In this document: positions 12,046 to 23,399 of the stretch, one piece after another
How positions within the stretch are numbered: position 1 is the stretch's first letter
Layout of the letters: every line of letters begins with the position of its first letter
DNA from: Ariolimax columbianus
Taxonomy: Eukaryota > Mollusca > Gastropoda > Stylommatophora > Arionidae
Assembly: GCA_036924085.1 (NCBI GenBank)
Contig: JAVGWX010000005.1
Span: 41,237,664 to 41,301,663, forward strand
DNA length: 64,000 bases
Direction: 5' to 3'
The notes under the pieces: model-generated
What the model saw: only the letters and a program-made list of their open reading frames with translations
What the model was told of the DNA's origin: nothing
Databases searched by the model: none
Made by a program: the position numbers and the translations under genes

Positions 12046-12403
12046 GGGATCAAGACGCTGAGCAGCGAATGAGCTGCAGTGGTCAGCGACCCATTGCTGA
12101 CTGCTAGCGTCAGGGCCAGCGAACCAGATCTGCCAAGACCCTTCTACACCTCCACGCGGTGATCCTGGATAACAGGCTGCAGCAGGGCAGACTGGCTAAG
12201 GAGAAGGGATCGAAGAGGGAATGCTAACCCGGTACTCAAAAAATGCTTGCTGAAGTCAGATGTGTTGAACCGAAAGGTGCAAATATCGCAATCAAGCTGT
12301 AAACTACAACACAACGCATTCTGTTCTCTGGACTACATTCTGCTACTTAAGCCCTTTCAGGGTTTGGTAGCGGGAGATTGAGAACGAACGCAGAAGAAGA
12401 AGA
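12046..12403 (+). mobile_element. full-length SINE-like element, copy 1 (358 bp)
   Basis: The element starts gggatcaagacgctgagcag and ends in a cagaagaagaaga tail. It is flanked by an exact 12-bp TSD, aaatggagaaat, at 12034-12045 and 12404-12415. The host sequence is the LINE 3' region, which resumes after the second TSD copy and still aligns with 51980-52035. Two other long copies occur, at 54613-54966 (minus) and about 29262-29620 (plus), with 5'-truncated copies at 12477 and 34107. There is no convincing A/B box, so the promoter type is unknown. Confidence 0.85.
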
Positions 12404-12415
12404 AAATGGAGAAAT

Positions 12416-12476
12416 ATACTCAGACCAGTCTTAGAACCAGAATGAGAACTCATCAACCAGATGATGATGATAAAAT
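12416..12476 (+). mobile_element. LINE 3' end, right part
   Basis: It continues the LINE split by the SINE. It contains caaccagatgatgatgat, matching 52019-52036, and ends in a GAT-rich tail typical of RTE-like LINEs. Confidence 0.6.
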
Positions 12477-12617
12477 CGGATGTGTCGGACCAAAATGTGC
12501 AAATATTGCAGTCACGCTGTAAACTACGACACAGCGCATTCCATCCTCTGAACAACATACTGCTACTTGCAAAGCCCTTTTCAGGACGTGGTAGGGGAAG
12601 TTTGAGAATGAACAAAG
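12477..12617 (+). mobile_element. 5'-truncated copy of the same SINE family
   Basis: It matches the last 140 bp or so of copy 1: cggatgtgtcggacc, gtaaactacgacaca and the end ggtaggggaagtttgagaat, with an aaagaagaagatt tail. It is inserted at the GAT-rich LINE tail. The 5' truncation supports target-primed reverse transcription. Confidence 0.7.
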
Positions 12618-12639
12618 AAGAAGATTAGTTATTCAGTTT

Positions 12640-13370
12640 TGTCAATCTTCAAAGTTTCCGTCTGAAATGTTTTGATCTTCATATGAAAAGGCATCTGCCT
12701 GCCTTTATTTGGCTTCGGGATGATGAATGTCTCCATTGTTGACTACTACAAGTCATATCCATTAAACTCATGGCTCATCACCAGTGATAAGTGTTCAGGA
12801 AGTCGGGGTCGCCGTTCGTGCAATTCAGCATGTCCTGTGAGACTTTCCGAAGGAGTTGCTTCGGCACAAATTTCGCGGACACTTTCTGCATAGCCAAATC
12901 CTCGCTCAATATGAAGTGTTCCCAGCCAATGCTTATACAAAACTCATCCGCAAGTTCTTGGATGTTGAAACAACAGGTTCTGTAAGACCGAGGTCCATAT
13001 TTAATCAACGACTTCATCATTTCAGCTAGTTAAATGGCCTAGCGGAATGTGATCCGCTCTCTACCGATGTGCAGTCATCTTTGAAGCTATTATATCATGG
13101 TGATGCTCATGGCATCGTCACCAAAACCTTGTTGAATCTTCCTAATGGTTTTCACTTGGGTATTGCCTAGTTTTTGGCAATATTTTATGCAATGCCATTG
13201 CTAAATTTTTTCTGTCATTTCGTGGTGAATGAAAATCCAACGGGTACTCACTACACTCAACACTGAAAGGCTGACTGCCAGCAACTGGCACAATCTGTTA
13301 GCAAGAAAAAATTTACTCATGTGCATGACGATCCTCTATAGCTCCTTGCTGAAGGACAACACCCATGCTT
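12640..13370 (-). mobile_element. decayed mariner-like transposase
   Basis: The minus-strand ORF 12778-13020 contains His-Phe-Ile-Leu-Ser-Glu-Asp-Leu-Ala-Met, Val-Ser-Ala-Lys-Phe-Val-Pro-Lys and Ser-Gln-Asp-Met-Leu-Asn. It then has Asn-Gly-Asp-Pro-Asp-Phe-Leu-Asn, which in mariners directly precedes the first catalytic Asp region. The expected Gly-Asp-Glu-Thr-Trp block is not intact, and later sequence is degraded. No terminal repeats were assigned. Confidence 0.65.
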
Positions 13371-13434
13371 AATTTATTTAGGTGGAAACAATTTTGTTGT
13401 TGTTGTTGCATTCGTCTTATTTATCTATTCCCTG

Positions 13435-13636
13435 AGACAGTGTGCGTTGCACTGTAATTTTTATTTTGCGCCTGTCTGACCAATGCATCTGTCTTCAGCA
13501 AGTATTTTATGTAAGTGTGCTTTCTCCTGCATTTTCTAAGGGTTTGCTTCCCCAGGGTAATGGCCGGTGCTGTTATGGGGATCGAACCCAGTACCTTCGG
13601 TTGTGGGCTTATCCACTAGCCCACGCCGTCCCCTCT
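13435..13636 (-). repeat. tRNA-derived SINE, family A (minus)
   Basis: On minus: ggggacggcgtgggctagtg, then a B box gggttcgatcccc (minus of 13577-13590), then a ccctggggaagcaaaccctt block and a gcgcaaaataaaaatta-like 3' end. The same order occurs in plus orientation at 28965-29165, so this is a dispersed Pol III SINE family. Confidence 0.75.
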
Positions 13637-13682
13637 GGAAACAATTATGGTTGATACTTTTTTAACACACCTCCTTTATGTA

Positions 13683-14092
13683 CTTTATATTAACAAGCAA
13701 TGAAAGATAAATCCATTACTGATTATGCCATCACGAGGAAAGATTCATTTCACTATGTGAGAGATGCCATGGTTTGGAGAGGGCCAGAAATCGAAAATGA
13801 CCATTACCTCATGTCAATAAAGATTACAACCAAAGGAGTAGCCCCACCAAAACAACACATGCAATCAAGTAAGAAATCAAACATCAGAGAGAAAAACATA
13901 ATAAGGAGAAGCAATAATAAAGACATACAAGCTAAGAGAGCCATAAGTTAGGATCAAATACCAGGGGTTTATATCTACAGCAGTAGAAAGCGCAGAAGAA
14001 CCACCTGAGGATCTAGAAGCTCTCTGGATAAAATTTAAGACTACTCTCAAGGTAGCTGCAGCACAAGCATGTGATGAAATCAGAGTCTAGAA
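13683..14092 (+). mobile_element. outer LINE, endonuclease C-terminal part (left of nested insertion)
   Basis: Translation around 13710-13810 gives Asp-Tyr-Ala-Ile-Thr-Arg, then Val-Trp-Arg-Gly-Pro-Glu-Ile-Glu-Asn-Asp-His-Tyr-Leu, the last motif of an APE-type LINE endonuclease. The element is cut at 14092 by the 4.25-kb I-like LINE and resumes at 18357. The TSD agagtctagaa is at 14082-14092. Confidence 0.75.
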
Positions 14093-17000
14093 GGGGGGTA
14101 GAGCAGAAGTGGGTAAGAGATAGTACCTCATGGTGAGAGGTAGTCAATCCCTAGCAGCATAGGATGGCCTGGACCCTATTTGGTTCCCCAACTTCTGCCT
14201 AACTCATGTATGGCGCCAAGCGCCACCTCCCGGGAAACAGTTTTGACTGGCTAGCTAAACTACATGAGCAAACGCGGTGGAAAAACCAGGGAGCAAATCC
14301 TGGAAGGAGGAGCTTGACAGTACTGGTTGATAGCACACCTAAATAATGGAAAACCTGAAAGAAACCTTGGTGAAGACGACTTGATAGTCCTGCAAGACAA
14401 CTTTCCCAAGAGAGACAACTCTGACCTCAAAGCAACTGCTGCTTTGCAGATGGGCTGGGGACAGCCAAGGGCTAAGGAGGGCAACCCTACAGAAACGCCT
14501 GTTGAAATCAGATGCACTGGGCCACAGGCTTAACGAAACAGTGCAACATAAATCGCTGTATGATGACGTCACAATTTAAAAGAAGACAGTATAGTGCTCA
14601 TACTGTGGAGTCCCACCAGGCAGAGAGAGTGCCGGGCCCCACACATCGAAAGGGTCCACCTAATGCTACTGGTGGTCACCCACCCATGTGCTGTGGAGTC
14701 AAGGCACAAGGAGATGGGGCAAGAGCTTTTGACCAAAAACCCAAGACCCTTAAAATACTAAAGTGGAAAGTGGAGGGAGTCCTTGACAAAAAGATTTTCC
14801 TAACAAATCGCCTGTACGAAGGCAAGATAGACGTGGCATGCATCCAAGAAACTCACCTCAGCAACAACCACAGATTTTCAATCAGGGGTTACCAGACCTT
14901 CCGATTTGATTGGGAAGGTCACAAAGGAGGTGTTCTGATACTGACACGAAACTGCATACCAAGTAGCGCAGTATCTGTAAATCACATCGGACATCCGTAT
15001 CTTCAACCTGTAAGGCCCACCCAACAAAGACCTGTCGCTCTCAAGTATGAAATCAAGGACTCCAGCTGCCTAGTGGTTGGAGACTTTAACAGTCACTCGA
15101 AGAGATGGGAATTTTCAGACACAGACAGCAGAGGGGATGAAGTGGAAGACTGGGAGATCTTTATATTATCAATAGGCCGGAAGACAGTCCTAGCTTCTAT
15201 TCCAGAAGATGGCATACTACCTCCACTCCAGACTTGGCCTTCTCCACGGGGAATATTCATCACAAAATAGATCGCCAGGTGCTTAACCAATTGGCAGGTA
15301 GCGACCACAGGCCAATTAGGCTAGAAATTGATATGGAAGTAGGCCTCCAGGAAATAAAATCTCTGCCACGTTGGAACTACAGACGAGCCGAGTGGGACAG
15401 ATTTGCAATGCTGACAGATGGACTGTGTGAAACTCAACACATGAAAAAACAATATGAAACCTATGGTGGAAAGCCTAAGCAAAACAATACTGCAGGAAGC
15501 CACCGAAACCATGCCATGAGGGGCAATGAAGAACTATAAGCCATATTGGAATCAAGAATTGCAGAAAGTCGAGGATGAAGTTACAAATACTAGGAACACG
15601 GCAGAGAAAGAGAGAGAGCAATCTATTGAAGCAAATATCTCCCTCAAGACCATCAATGTGAAATACAAAAGAACACTGAACCAAATAACAAGAGACATTT
15701 GGAAAGAAAAAAACAGAAAGCCTCAATCTAGATAGAGAAGGGAACAAACTATGGAAATTAGTCAGAGCCATTAATGACGAAATACCATCAAATGAACAAA
15801 TTACCATCAAGCAGGGTGACAACATGCGTACCGGAAAAAAAACAGCAAACACTTTTATAGAACATTATGCCAGAGCAAACCACATTGATGTTCCTACAGA
15901 CAGGCATACAAACATAAGTGAAGAACAAAAGACCACAACAACATCAAGATTGCACCAGAGGAGCACATGACGGCAAAACTAACAATGAATGAGGCCATTA
16001 GAACTTTAAAGAAAAAGAAATCGCCAGTAAAAGATGGGGTAACAAATGAAATACTGATGGGGTTGGGCCAAGCAGCAAAGAGGAAGTTACTGTCAGTCCT
16101 AAACCAAAGCTGGAAAAGGGGAATTGTTCCGCAGACACGGAAAAATGGTAAACTTATACCAGTACTAAAGAAATAAAAAGATAGAACAGATCCAAATGGA
16201 TACAGGTCTATCATCCTACTGTGCTGTGTAGGTAAACTGATGGAGCGCATGATAAACACCAGACTGATGTGGTACCTGGAAGAAAAATACATATTAATTC
16301 CACAGCAAGCAGGATTCAGACAACACAGATCCACCAAGGACCAGATCACTCTCATAGCGCAGGAAATAGAGGATGCTTACCAAGAAGAAAAAAAGCATAC
16401 AGAAGTGGTTTGGGTGGATCTAGAGAAGGCATTCGACAAGGTGTGGAAAGAGGGACTTAAAGTCAAGCTACGAATAAGCTAAGTATCTGGAAAAATGTAC
16501 AGATGGATCAGCCACTACCTCGAAAACAGATAAGCCAGAATTTAAGTACAAGGGCAGATGAGCAAAAAAGTGACACGCGAACAAGGAGTAACCCAAGGGG
16601 GAGTACTGTCACCCACACTTTTTCTGGAATATATAAACAAGACAATAGAAAATATACCAAAAAGAGTATACAGCTCCATGTTTGCAGACGATCTGGCTTT
16701 GTGGACATCTGAAGAATATCTCACCGTAGCAAATAATCGGGTGCAGTAGGCCATAACACCAATGAAGGAGTGGGCGAAAACATGGCTGGTCAAAATAAAT
16801 GAAGAAAAAATAACATGTACAATATTCTCCCTTTCAAATAAACCACAGAACACCAAAATAAGTCTTAATGGCAAATATCTGCGGCTGAACGACAACCCAA
16901 ACTACTTGAGCATCACATTTGATCGGCACATGACATGGAAAACTCAGATCGAGAAAACCGAATGAGCAAGACAAAGAATGGCAATCATGAGGAAACTTGT

Positions 17001-18345
17001 TGGCACAATCTGGGGAGCAGATGAAAGAATACTGAAGAAATTGTACACTGGAATAGTGAGGCCAGTTCTCAAGTATGGCATTGCGGCATATGCAACAGCA
17101 GCAAAGGTAAACTTTGATAAAATCAACAAACTTCAAAACCAAGCCATGAGAGTTATAACAGGAGGGATGAAGTCAACGCGAATTATAGAACTTGAAAAGA
17201 TTACAAATCTGCAATCCATGACCAATAGAAGAGACAGCAGAGCCCAGCACCAAGCAGAGAAACTAAAAAGACTGACAGACGATCCAATGCATCAGACTAA
17301 ATGGATTTGGAAAAGGGAGACTAAAGCAGAGAAACTTTGTAGAAATAGCCAAAACAAAGATGAGCGAAGACCCTATGAACACCATATCTACACCAAAGCC
17401 CATCCCTACTGTACGCAAACCCACCTGGAAGCAGCATTATCTTTCCATAGGCGGTAGAAAATATACTAAGTATCAGATACAAGAACAGCCAGACTGAAAA
17501 GGAAAGAAGAGACATAACCCTGAGGTACAAAGAGAAAAACTACCCAAGCACAGACTGGACCCATGCATACACTGACGGTTCTGCAAATAACACAACACAG
17601 AATGGAGAGCTGGTATTCCTGAGCCTAACAAACGGTAGAAAGATAACACTGTCAGTGGCTACTGGAAAATTCTCGAGCAGAGTCAGCAGAGGCATTGAAT
17701 GCTGCAGCAGAAGCAATGCTGACAGGTGAAAGCAATGAAAGCCAGATAGTCCTGTTTACAGATGCCCTGTCTGTGGTTACAGCACTAAAAAGTCAGAAAA
17801 TACAGAACTTAATGAGCAGTACTGTGTCAACTATGCCAGCAGTCCACACCCAAAAGAGTAGTGGTACAGTGGGTTCCATCCCACTGTAACATTCAAGGCA
17901 ATGAGGAGGCAGACAGACTGGCAAGAGAAGGTTACCACAACCAGATTATAGTGACCTACAGAGTCCAAAAGGTTTATTAGGGCCAGATACATGGCCAAAT
18001 GGGAAATAGAGCATACTGGCTACACAAAAAATGCTTATTGCCAGTTTAACAGAAGAGAGCAGGTCGTGGTCTTCAGACTCCGCACAGGCCACAACAGACT
18101 GAGGTACCATCTATTCAATAAACTGAAGATATGTGCTACTGTCGAATGCACCTGTGGTACAGGGAAAATGACCGCTGAGCATCTGCTGCAAAATTGCCCG
18201 ACATACAAGGACCAGAGACAGTACATGTGGTCATCACTAGTGCCAACACTAGACAAGCTCTATGGCATTGTCGACAGCCTCAGGATGACTGTTGCTTTCT
18301 TTGAACAAATTCAAGTTGACGTTTGACAGCGTACAAAGAAGAAAA
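14093..18345 (+). mobile_element. I-like non-LTR retrotransposon, near full-length copy 1 (4253 bp)
   Basis: Domains run in order, with frameshifts and stops between them. An APE endonuclease lies at about 14770-15330, with Gly-Asp-Phe-Asn at 15079-15090 and a Gly-Ser-Asp-His-Arg-Pro block near 15300. Reverse transcriptase lies at about 15960-16720, with Phe-Ala-Asp-Asp at 16681-16692 and the thumb at about 16980-17220. An RNase H domain starts with Thr-Asp-Gly-Ser at 17571-17582 and includes a Cys-Asn-Ile-Gln-Gly-Asn-Glu-Glu-Ala-Asp block near 17888. The C terminus has a Cys-x-Cys..His-x4-Cys knuckle at 18148-18200. The 3' end has an AAAGAAGAAAAAG tail. An exact 11-bp TSD (agagtctagaa) lies at 14082-14092 and 18346-18356. 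A short ORF at 14327-14533 may be the remains of a first ORF. The RNase H places it in the I superclade by family knowledge; the precise clade is not certain. Confidence 0.85.
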
Positions 18346-18356
18346 AGAGTCTAGAA

Positions 18357-20130
18357 AGATATAAAAAGGACACTGGTGGACAGAAGAAGTCAAATAATAA
18401 TAAGGAGAAATAAAGGAAAGAATACTTGGAAGCCAAGAATACAGCATGAAAAAAAGAAATATAAAAAGTATGTAACACTAGGAATGGTAGGCAAGAAAAC
18501 AGTGCTAACAGTAAAACAGAAATCCTGGAAAAACTTGGGAGAACGAGTGGATAACAAAGCAGGAGAAAACAAGAACCTGTTCTACAGAACATGTGTAAGA
18601 AAAAAGAGTGCCCAGTGAAATATGCAAAAGGTAAAGTGTTTTTCTTACCACCCTGAGGAAGATAATGGATAGATGGAAAGACTTTCTCATATCTCCTCTG
18701 TGCAGAGGAAGATCAGATCCCGGATGCAACAGGCTCTAATACAGAGAAGAAAATCATCTAAAGGCAGAATTTGAGAGAATAAAGGTTGACAGAGCAGCTG
18801 GACATGGAAATAGTAAAATACACGAGAACTGAAGGTTTTCCGGGCAGCCTAGTGCCGGAAGACAATTCCAAAGGACTGGGAGACAGCCATCAATATACCA
18901 ATACTCAAAAAGGATGACAACCGAAGTGCAAAAGCCACAGAGGCATATTCCTCCTTAGCGTCCCAGGCAAAGCCTACTACATCATACTGGAACAGAGACT
19001 AAGACATCTGTAGATGGGGGGAATCCCAATACAGTTTCAGAACAAACTAATGTACTCAAGACATTATCTTTACATTATGGCGATCCTAGAAAAGGCATTA
19101 GTTAATATTCAACTGGACTGGAACAGGCCTGGAAAGGAAGAACATTTCAGAACCCCTGATCAGAGCTATACAGAGATTTTATAAAACCTGCAGGAAACTA
19201 AATTTTTACAGAAAACCAAACATCAGTGGACTTCAAGACCACCAGCAGTATAAGACAGTGCAACATTATATCACCATACCTCTTCATACTATTTATAGAT
19301 TATGTCATCAAAGACTGTAATGAGAGGACCAAGAGGTAGTCGGGTACTGGAAGATGAGACGAGTCTATATATTGGAGCTGACGATGCAATCATGATTACT
19401 AAATCGGAGGGACATCTCCAGACCAACTTCAAATCTGGACAGAGGAGCTGGGGAATTGAAGTATGACCATTAGCAGTTCAAAAACATGCTGGTCTCGAGT
19501 GAAATGAATAGACATCACAATTTTCTGGGTGAATAGTCTCTGCAAACGGTCAAGCCGTTCAAATACCTTTGATCTGTAATAAACCAGAATGAAGGTATTA
19601 AAGAAGAGTTGGCCACACAAACAACAACTGATAAACTTTTTCACGCCATAAATAGGATTCCTCAGCAAAAAGAAATACTTTAGAATACTGAGATGGATGT
19701 CTAAACTAATTTACCAGATTTTACTTATGAATGCGAGTCATTGGCAATGACAACAACTCAGAAAAGCCAGTCCCAAGCATCAGAAATTAGATATCTAATG
19801 AAGGTGGTGCAAGTAATAAGAAGAGGCGTCTGCAATAAGACAATACAATATCTTGAAGTCTAGTCCTTTCAGACTCAAGTGGAGCAATCTCAACTTCGAT
19901 GTTTTCGGCATGTCTGCAGAATGAAAGAAGTTTAGCTACCATTGCAGTCATGAAAAGCAAAGAGTCAAGGATCGAGATACCAAGGATGACCAAAAGTCTG
20001 CTGGGGTGACAACATGACATTCTATAAAAGGCTGTGGATTAGTCTGGAACCAGGCCAAGAGGAAGTTGCTGATAGAATGGCCTGATGCTCTTTCTGGCAA
20101 ACCTTTACACCTCAGGGTAGAAGAGGAGTG
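18357..20130 (+). mobile_element. outer LINE, reverse transcriptase and 3' part (right of nested insertion)
   Basis: It resumes the element split at 14092. The linker contains Asn-Lys-Ala-Gly-Glu-Asn-Lys-Asn-Leu-Phe-Tyr-Arg (about 18555-18590). Degraded RT pieces follow, and the C terminus has a Cys-Phe-Arg-His-Val-Cys-Arg-Met-Lys-Glu block (about 19895-19930) and a Gly-x-Pro-Lys-Val-Cys-Trp-x-Asp block. Many stops are present. It ends near 20130. Confidence 0.65.
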
Positions 20131-20450
20131 ACTAATTATGCAGTATCTTTAATAAAGGCATTTGTTTGCTCTTATTTTCTAGATAGTATCTCTGTGCTGT
20201 TGTCCAGTCTTCCATATTTTCTTTTGTTGCAGCTTCCTCTGCCTGTCTTTTCAACTCATGAATACATTAACTTTGTAGATCTACCAAGCTTGTCATTAAA
20301 GGCTACTATTGGGGGTTGGGCGTGGGGTTGGCTACCTCATCTTGCAGAAACTTCAAGCTACAAAAACGTTAACAAATATGGATAAGTTAATGAAGAGGGA
20401 AAATCCATTTCAACCAATAAAAACAGAAAGATTTTCTGTTAAGAAGACTA
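20131..20450. other. no feature recognised
   Basis: XXYLT1 intron sequence, T-rich, with an 85-codon open frame and no recognisable motif. Confidence 0.3.
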
Positions 20451-20454
20451 CTGA

Positions 20455-20940
20455 CATGGTGCAGATACAGCTGTAAGGAATCTGCTGCACTGACTCACCT
20501 TTTTTCTTCTAGAAAAATCTCCAGAATTGGTAGCTGGAATGTTCATACAATGTACAAACATGAATGCTGCCCGTGTGGCAACTGTAAAGAACCATATCCT
20601 GGGATCGGCTGAAACAAGGTGGAGAGGGCAAAGCTGAAAACAGGAGAAATGTTGCTGTCCTGAGAACACACTGACACTATAATGAAGGTGTAGTCGAAAT
20701 GCTATCACTTGAGATGCAAAATCCACCTTTTGAATGAGACAGTAGAACCAAGAACAATACTAGCTACTTTAAAAACCACATAGATAAAGAAATACATTAT
20801 ACAAAGGTATATACTAATAATATACCAACTAATGACAAAGAAGACTCAGTGAAGGAAGAATTTTATGCCAGATTTCAAAATATCATGAAGGAAAGACAGC
20901 ATTTTTTATCGGCAACCTGAAGTTCAGATCATCATTTTAA
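20455..20940 (+). mobile_element. LINE endonuclease N-terminal fragment
   Basis: Translated pieces include a degraded Asn-Val-His-Thr-Met-Tyr-like start, then Glu-Thr-Arg-Trp-Arg-Gly, the early APE motif. Near 20840-20880 there is Lys-Glu-Glu-Phe-Tyr-Ala-Arg-Phe-Gln. It is heavily frameshifted and truncated. Confidence 0.5.
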
Positions 20941-21190
20941 TTGACATGATGTAAAAGTATGCATAGGTACTTACAAAGACACACAACAACATTTAACAAG
21001 ATAGCAGTTTAATGTTGGATTCTTAATGAACAAGAAAAATGTAAAGTTGAAAATAAAATGTCAAACAAATTAAAATACTTATAATAATACTACGCTATAC
21101 TACCATCATATAATATTTATATTGTATTACAACTAGAAGAAACTGGGGATGCAAAATATGACTAGAAACAGATGGAACAAGACAAACATC
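20941..21190. other. no feature recognised
   Basis: AT-rich XXYLT1 intron sequence just downstream of the exon 1 donor. Confidence 0.3.
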
Positions 21191-21266
21191 ATCATACTAG
21201 TGTTATCCTGGCAACAGCCTTTGAAATCCTTTCAGTGGTCAAGCTGTTTATCACTATCAGCCTTAC

Positions 21267-21845
21267 CTTAATTTTCCCATCAAACAGAACATGGCCATGG
21301 ACCAATTCTACCGCTTTTTGAAAGCTACTTATGTCTCCTGCGATGTGGATTATTGTTGGTTGTGATGCCCTTGAAAGCAAAGATAAAATGCAGACTTTGA
21401 AATTCATTTGTAGCTGTTCATTGTTGCTTGCCTCGTTGAAAAGAAACATAATGTTATACTCAGACTCAAACTGTGGTAGCTCTTGTGGACCTTCTCGTTC
21501 ACTAACATTGTTAGTAACAAATTCTAGATAACCGAAACCACTAATTTTGGCGGAGGCTGAAGTTGAAGCAATAAGCTGAGCTGACCCATTCAGGCCATTT
21601 GAAAGTAAATAATAATAATATGCATATGCAACAAACAACAATGAAATGAATATGCAGCCAAATAAAAGACTATGTTTGAAAATTCTTCTGCGTCTATTCA
21701 TTACTGTAGAATGTGGTATTATGATCAGTTTTTCACTTTGTTTCGAACTTTTTCGGTGCGTTTCTCCTAAAATTATTTTTAATGTAACACAGGCAACTTT
21801 TAAAGCTAGATATGCCAAGTTGACCTTTCCAATGCCAAATTCCAT
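21267..21845 (-). CDS. XXYLT1: xyloside xylosyltransferase 1, exon 1
   Basis: This exon encodes the N-terminal cytosolic tail, signal anchor, stem and first Rossmann-like part of XXYLT1. From the ATG at 21845 there are 193 codons up to the GTAAGG donor at 21266, joined in phase 0 to exon 2 for a 416-residue protein. A second in-frame ATG at 21701 is followed by Asn-Arg-Arg-Arg-Arg and then a hydrophobic segment of about 22 residues. That is the classic layout of a type II membrane protein and would give 368 residues. I favour the second ATG on topology, although the upstream frame is open. The start of the lumenal domain (Tyr-Asn-Ile-Met-Phe-Leu-Phe-Asn-Glu-Ala) and the segment Asn-Phe-Lys-Val-Cys-Ile-Leu-Ser-Leu-Leu match the family. 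The human protein is about 393 residues long. Confidence 0.92.
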
Positions 21846-22280
21846 AAATTAATAACTTTTCAGCCCACTTGTGCCAGTTCTTGTGCTATGAAGGCGTTCC
21901 TCTTGTAGTGCATGCATGCAGTATTAGTTGATAAGGTTGCATTTTGATGAGATGACCGAACCATTGTATTTTCTGATTTTACATGAATACATGAATTTGG
22001 AAATCAAATCAATTCAAGTGCCGTCTCCGCAACTAAGGTTGTCTACGAACGACCTCCAATATCCTGTTTCTTGTCTTTACGGTACACTTTGCCAGACTGA
22101 CATTAGTACATCTTATGTTCTTCCAATTATATTGCTGCCCGTCCTCTTGTCCGTCGACTTTCAACCTTCCTCTCCAGCATTGTTTTCAACAAAGTGTCGT
22201 GTTGTTGTTTTTTTACATGACCAAAATATAAGATTTTTATAATTTTAATATCTGTCAAAAGTGCTCTACCTATGCCTACT
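21846..22280. other. XXYLT1 upstream region, no feature resolved
   Basis: The promoter and 5' UTR of XXYLT1 are expected here or beyond an upstream non-coding exon. There is no clear TATA box or CpG-rich block. Confidence 0.3.
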
Positions 22281-22284
22281 CTCG

Positions 22285-22910
22285 GCAGGAAATTGCTATT
22301 TGATTATTTCTCTTCCCACGAAATGCAATACATTCTTCTGTATAACCACATTTCGAGGGCCTCTGTTATGTTTTCCAACATAATTCATGTTTCTGTTCCA
22401 TATAATAATGTTGAATATATTCGTTTTTAATGTATTGGTTATTTGCCTGGATGCCAATTTATTTCTCATCATATTAAATACACTTCTGGCCATTCCTATT
22501 CTTTTCGTCCCTTACCTGTCACATCTCTATCACTTGTAATTATCTGTCACAGATACAAGTAGATGTGTCTACCTGTTCCAGTAGCACGCTGTTCACTTAG
22601 ATATGAATTATGGGCTGTACGTTTGATTTGGTAAAAACATAACTTTTGTTTGATTAATGTTAATGTCTAAACCATATTCAATACTTTTGGTGTTGACTAC
22701 TTCCACGCGTTCTTTAATCTCTTTCTCACTTTTAGATGCATATCTCAGGCTTTTGATTATTCTTCTACTGGAATGTGTTACTGCAAAACTGGTATAGATA
22801 TACAAAATCCAGATCAGTATTATTTTACTAATCCCAAATAAGTCATAACATTTTTTGATGGGCAAAAAATACTTTCTAAAGGTCGTGACTATTATTAATA
22901 CCCACAAAAA
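22285..22910 (-). mobile_element. LINE reverse-transcriptase thumb fragments
   Basis: Minus-strand translation gives two pieces. One contains Tyr-Gly-Leu-Asp-Ile-Asn-Ile-Asn-Gln-Thr-Lys-Val-Met, the region after the RT active site. The other contains Asn-Thr-Leu-Lys-Thr-Asn-Ile-Phe-Asn. The frames are interrupted. Confidence 0.5.
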
Positions 22911-23000
22911 AGGCCATTACACTCTGTCAAGGAGATTCTTTTATATAAATAGTTAAAGTTTTTCATCAATTTTGGAACGAACTTGAATACGATGATGTAC

Positions 23001-23200
23001 ACCGGTGGTTTCCAAACTGTGTGCGGTGGCACCCTGGGGTGCCGTGGCTAGTTTACAGGAGTGCCGCAAAACATTCCAATATATTCATCAACTGCAACTG
23101 CAGCTGTTAAGTAGGCTTATTTTCTTACTTGGAGTGCCGTAGACAAATGCTGATACACTAAGGGTGCCGTGGACCCAAAACTTTTGAGAACCACGGATAT
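23001..23200. mobile_element. non-autonomous hAT-like MITE (about 200 bp)
   Basis: The ends are inverted: ggtggtttccaaactgtg at the left, and tccgtggttctcaaaagttt as the reverse complement of the right end. This is the TIR style of Charlie-like hAT elements. Internal ggtgccgtgg motifs repeat. A convincing 8-bp TSD was not found. Confidence 0.6.
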
Positions 23201-23399
23201 CACATAACTACATTTTGCAACGTGGAACGTGAAAACAGAAGGAGTAACGGAATGCTAAATGACATCAAAAGAGAAACAGGTCAATAAGATATCCATGTCA
23301 TGTATCTATGAGAAAGAATATAGATGAGATCAGATAAATATGTTGTTCTTTGCGAATGCCCACAATGAGTAAGTTACTCTTTTCTGCGCCATGAAAATG

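Larger units (their letters stand above)
9339..21266 (-). other. XXYLT1: XXYLT1 intron (about 11.9 kb)
   Basis: It is bounded on the minus strand by a GTAAGG donor at 21266 and a TTTCTTTAG acceptor ending at 9339, both phase 0. The family alignment runs without a gap from the end of exon 1 (Gly-Lys-Ile-Lys) into exon 2 (Val-Ile-His-His-Asp), so no coding exon appears to be missing between them. The intron is mostly transposable elements, listed separately. Confidence 0.85.

Noticed and set aside
15894..16355. 153-codon minus-strand ORF
   Set aside because: Antisense shadow of the I-like LINE reverse transcriptase.
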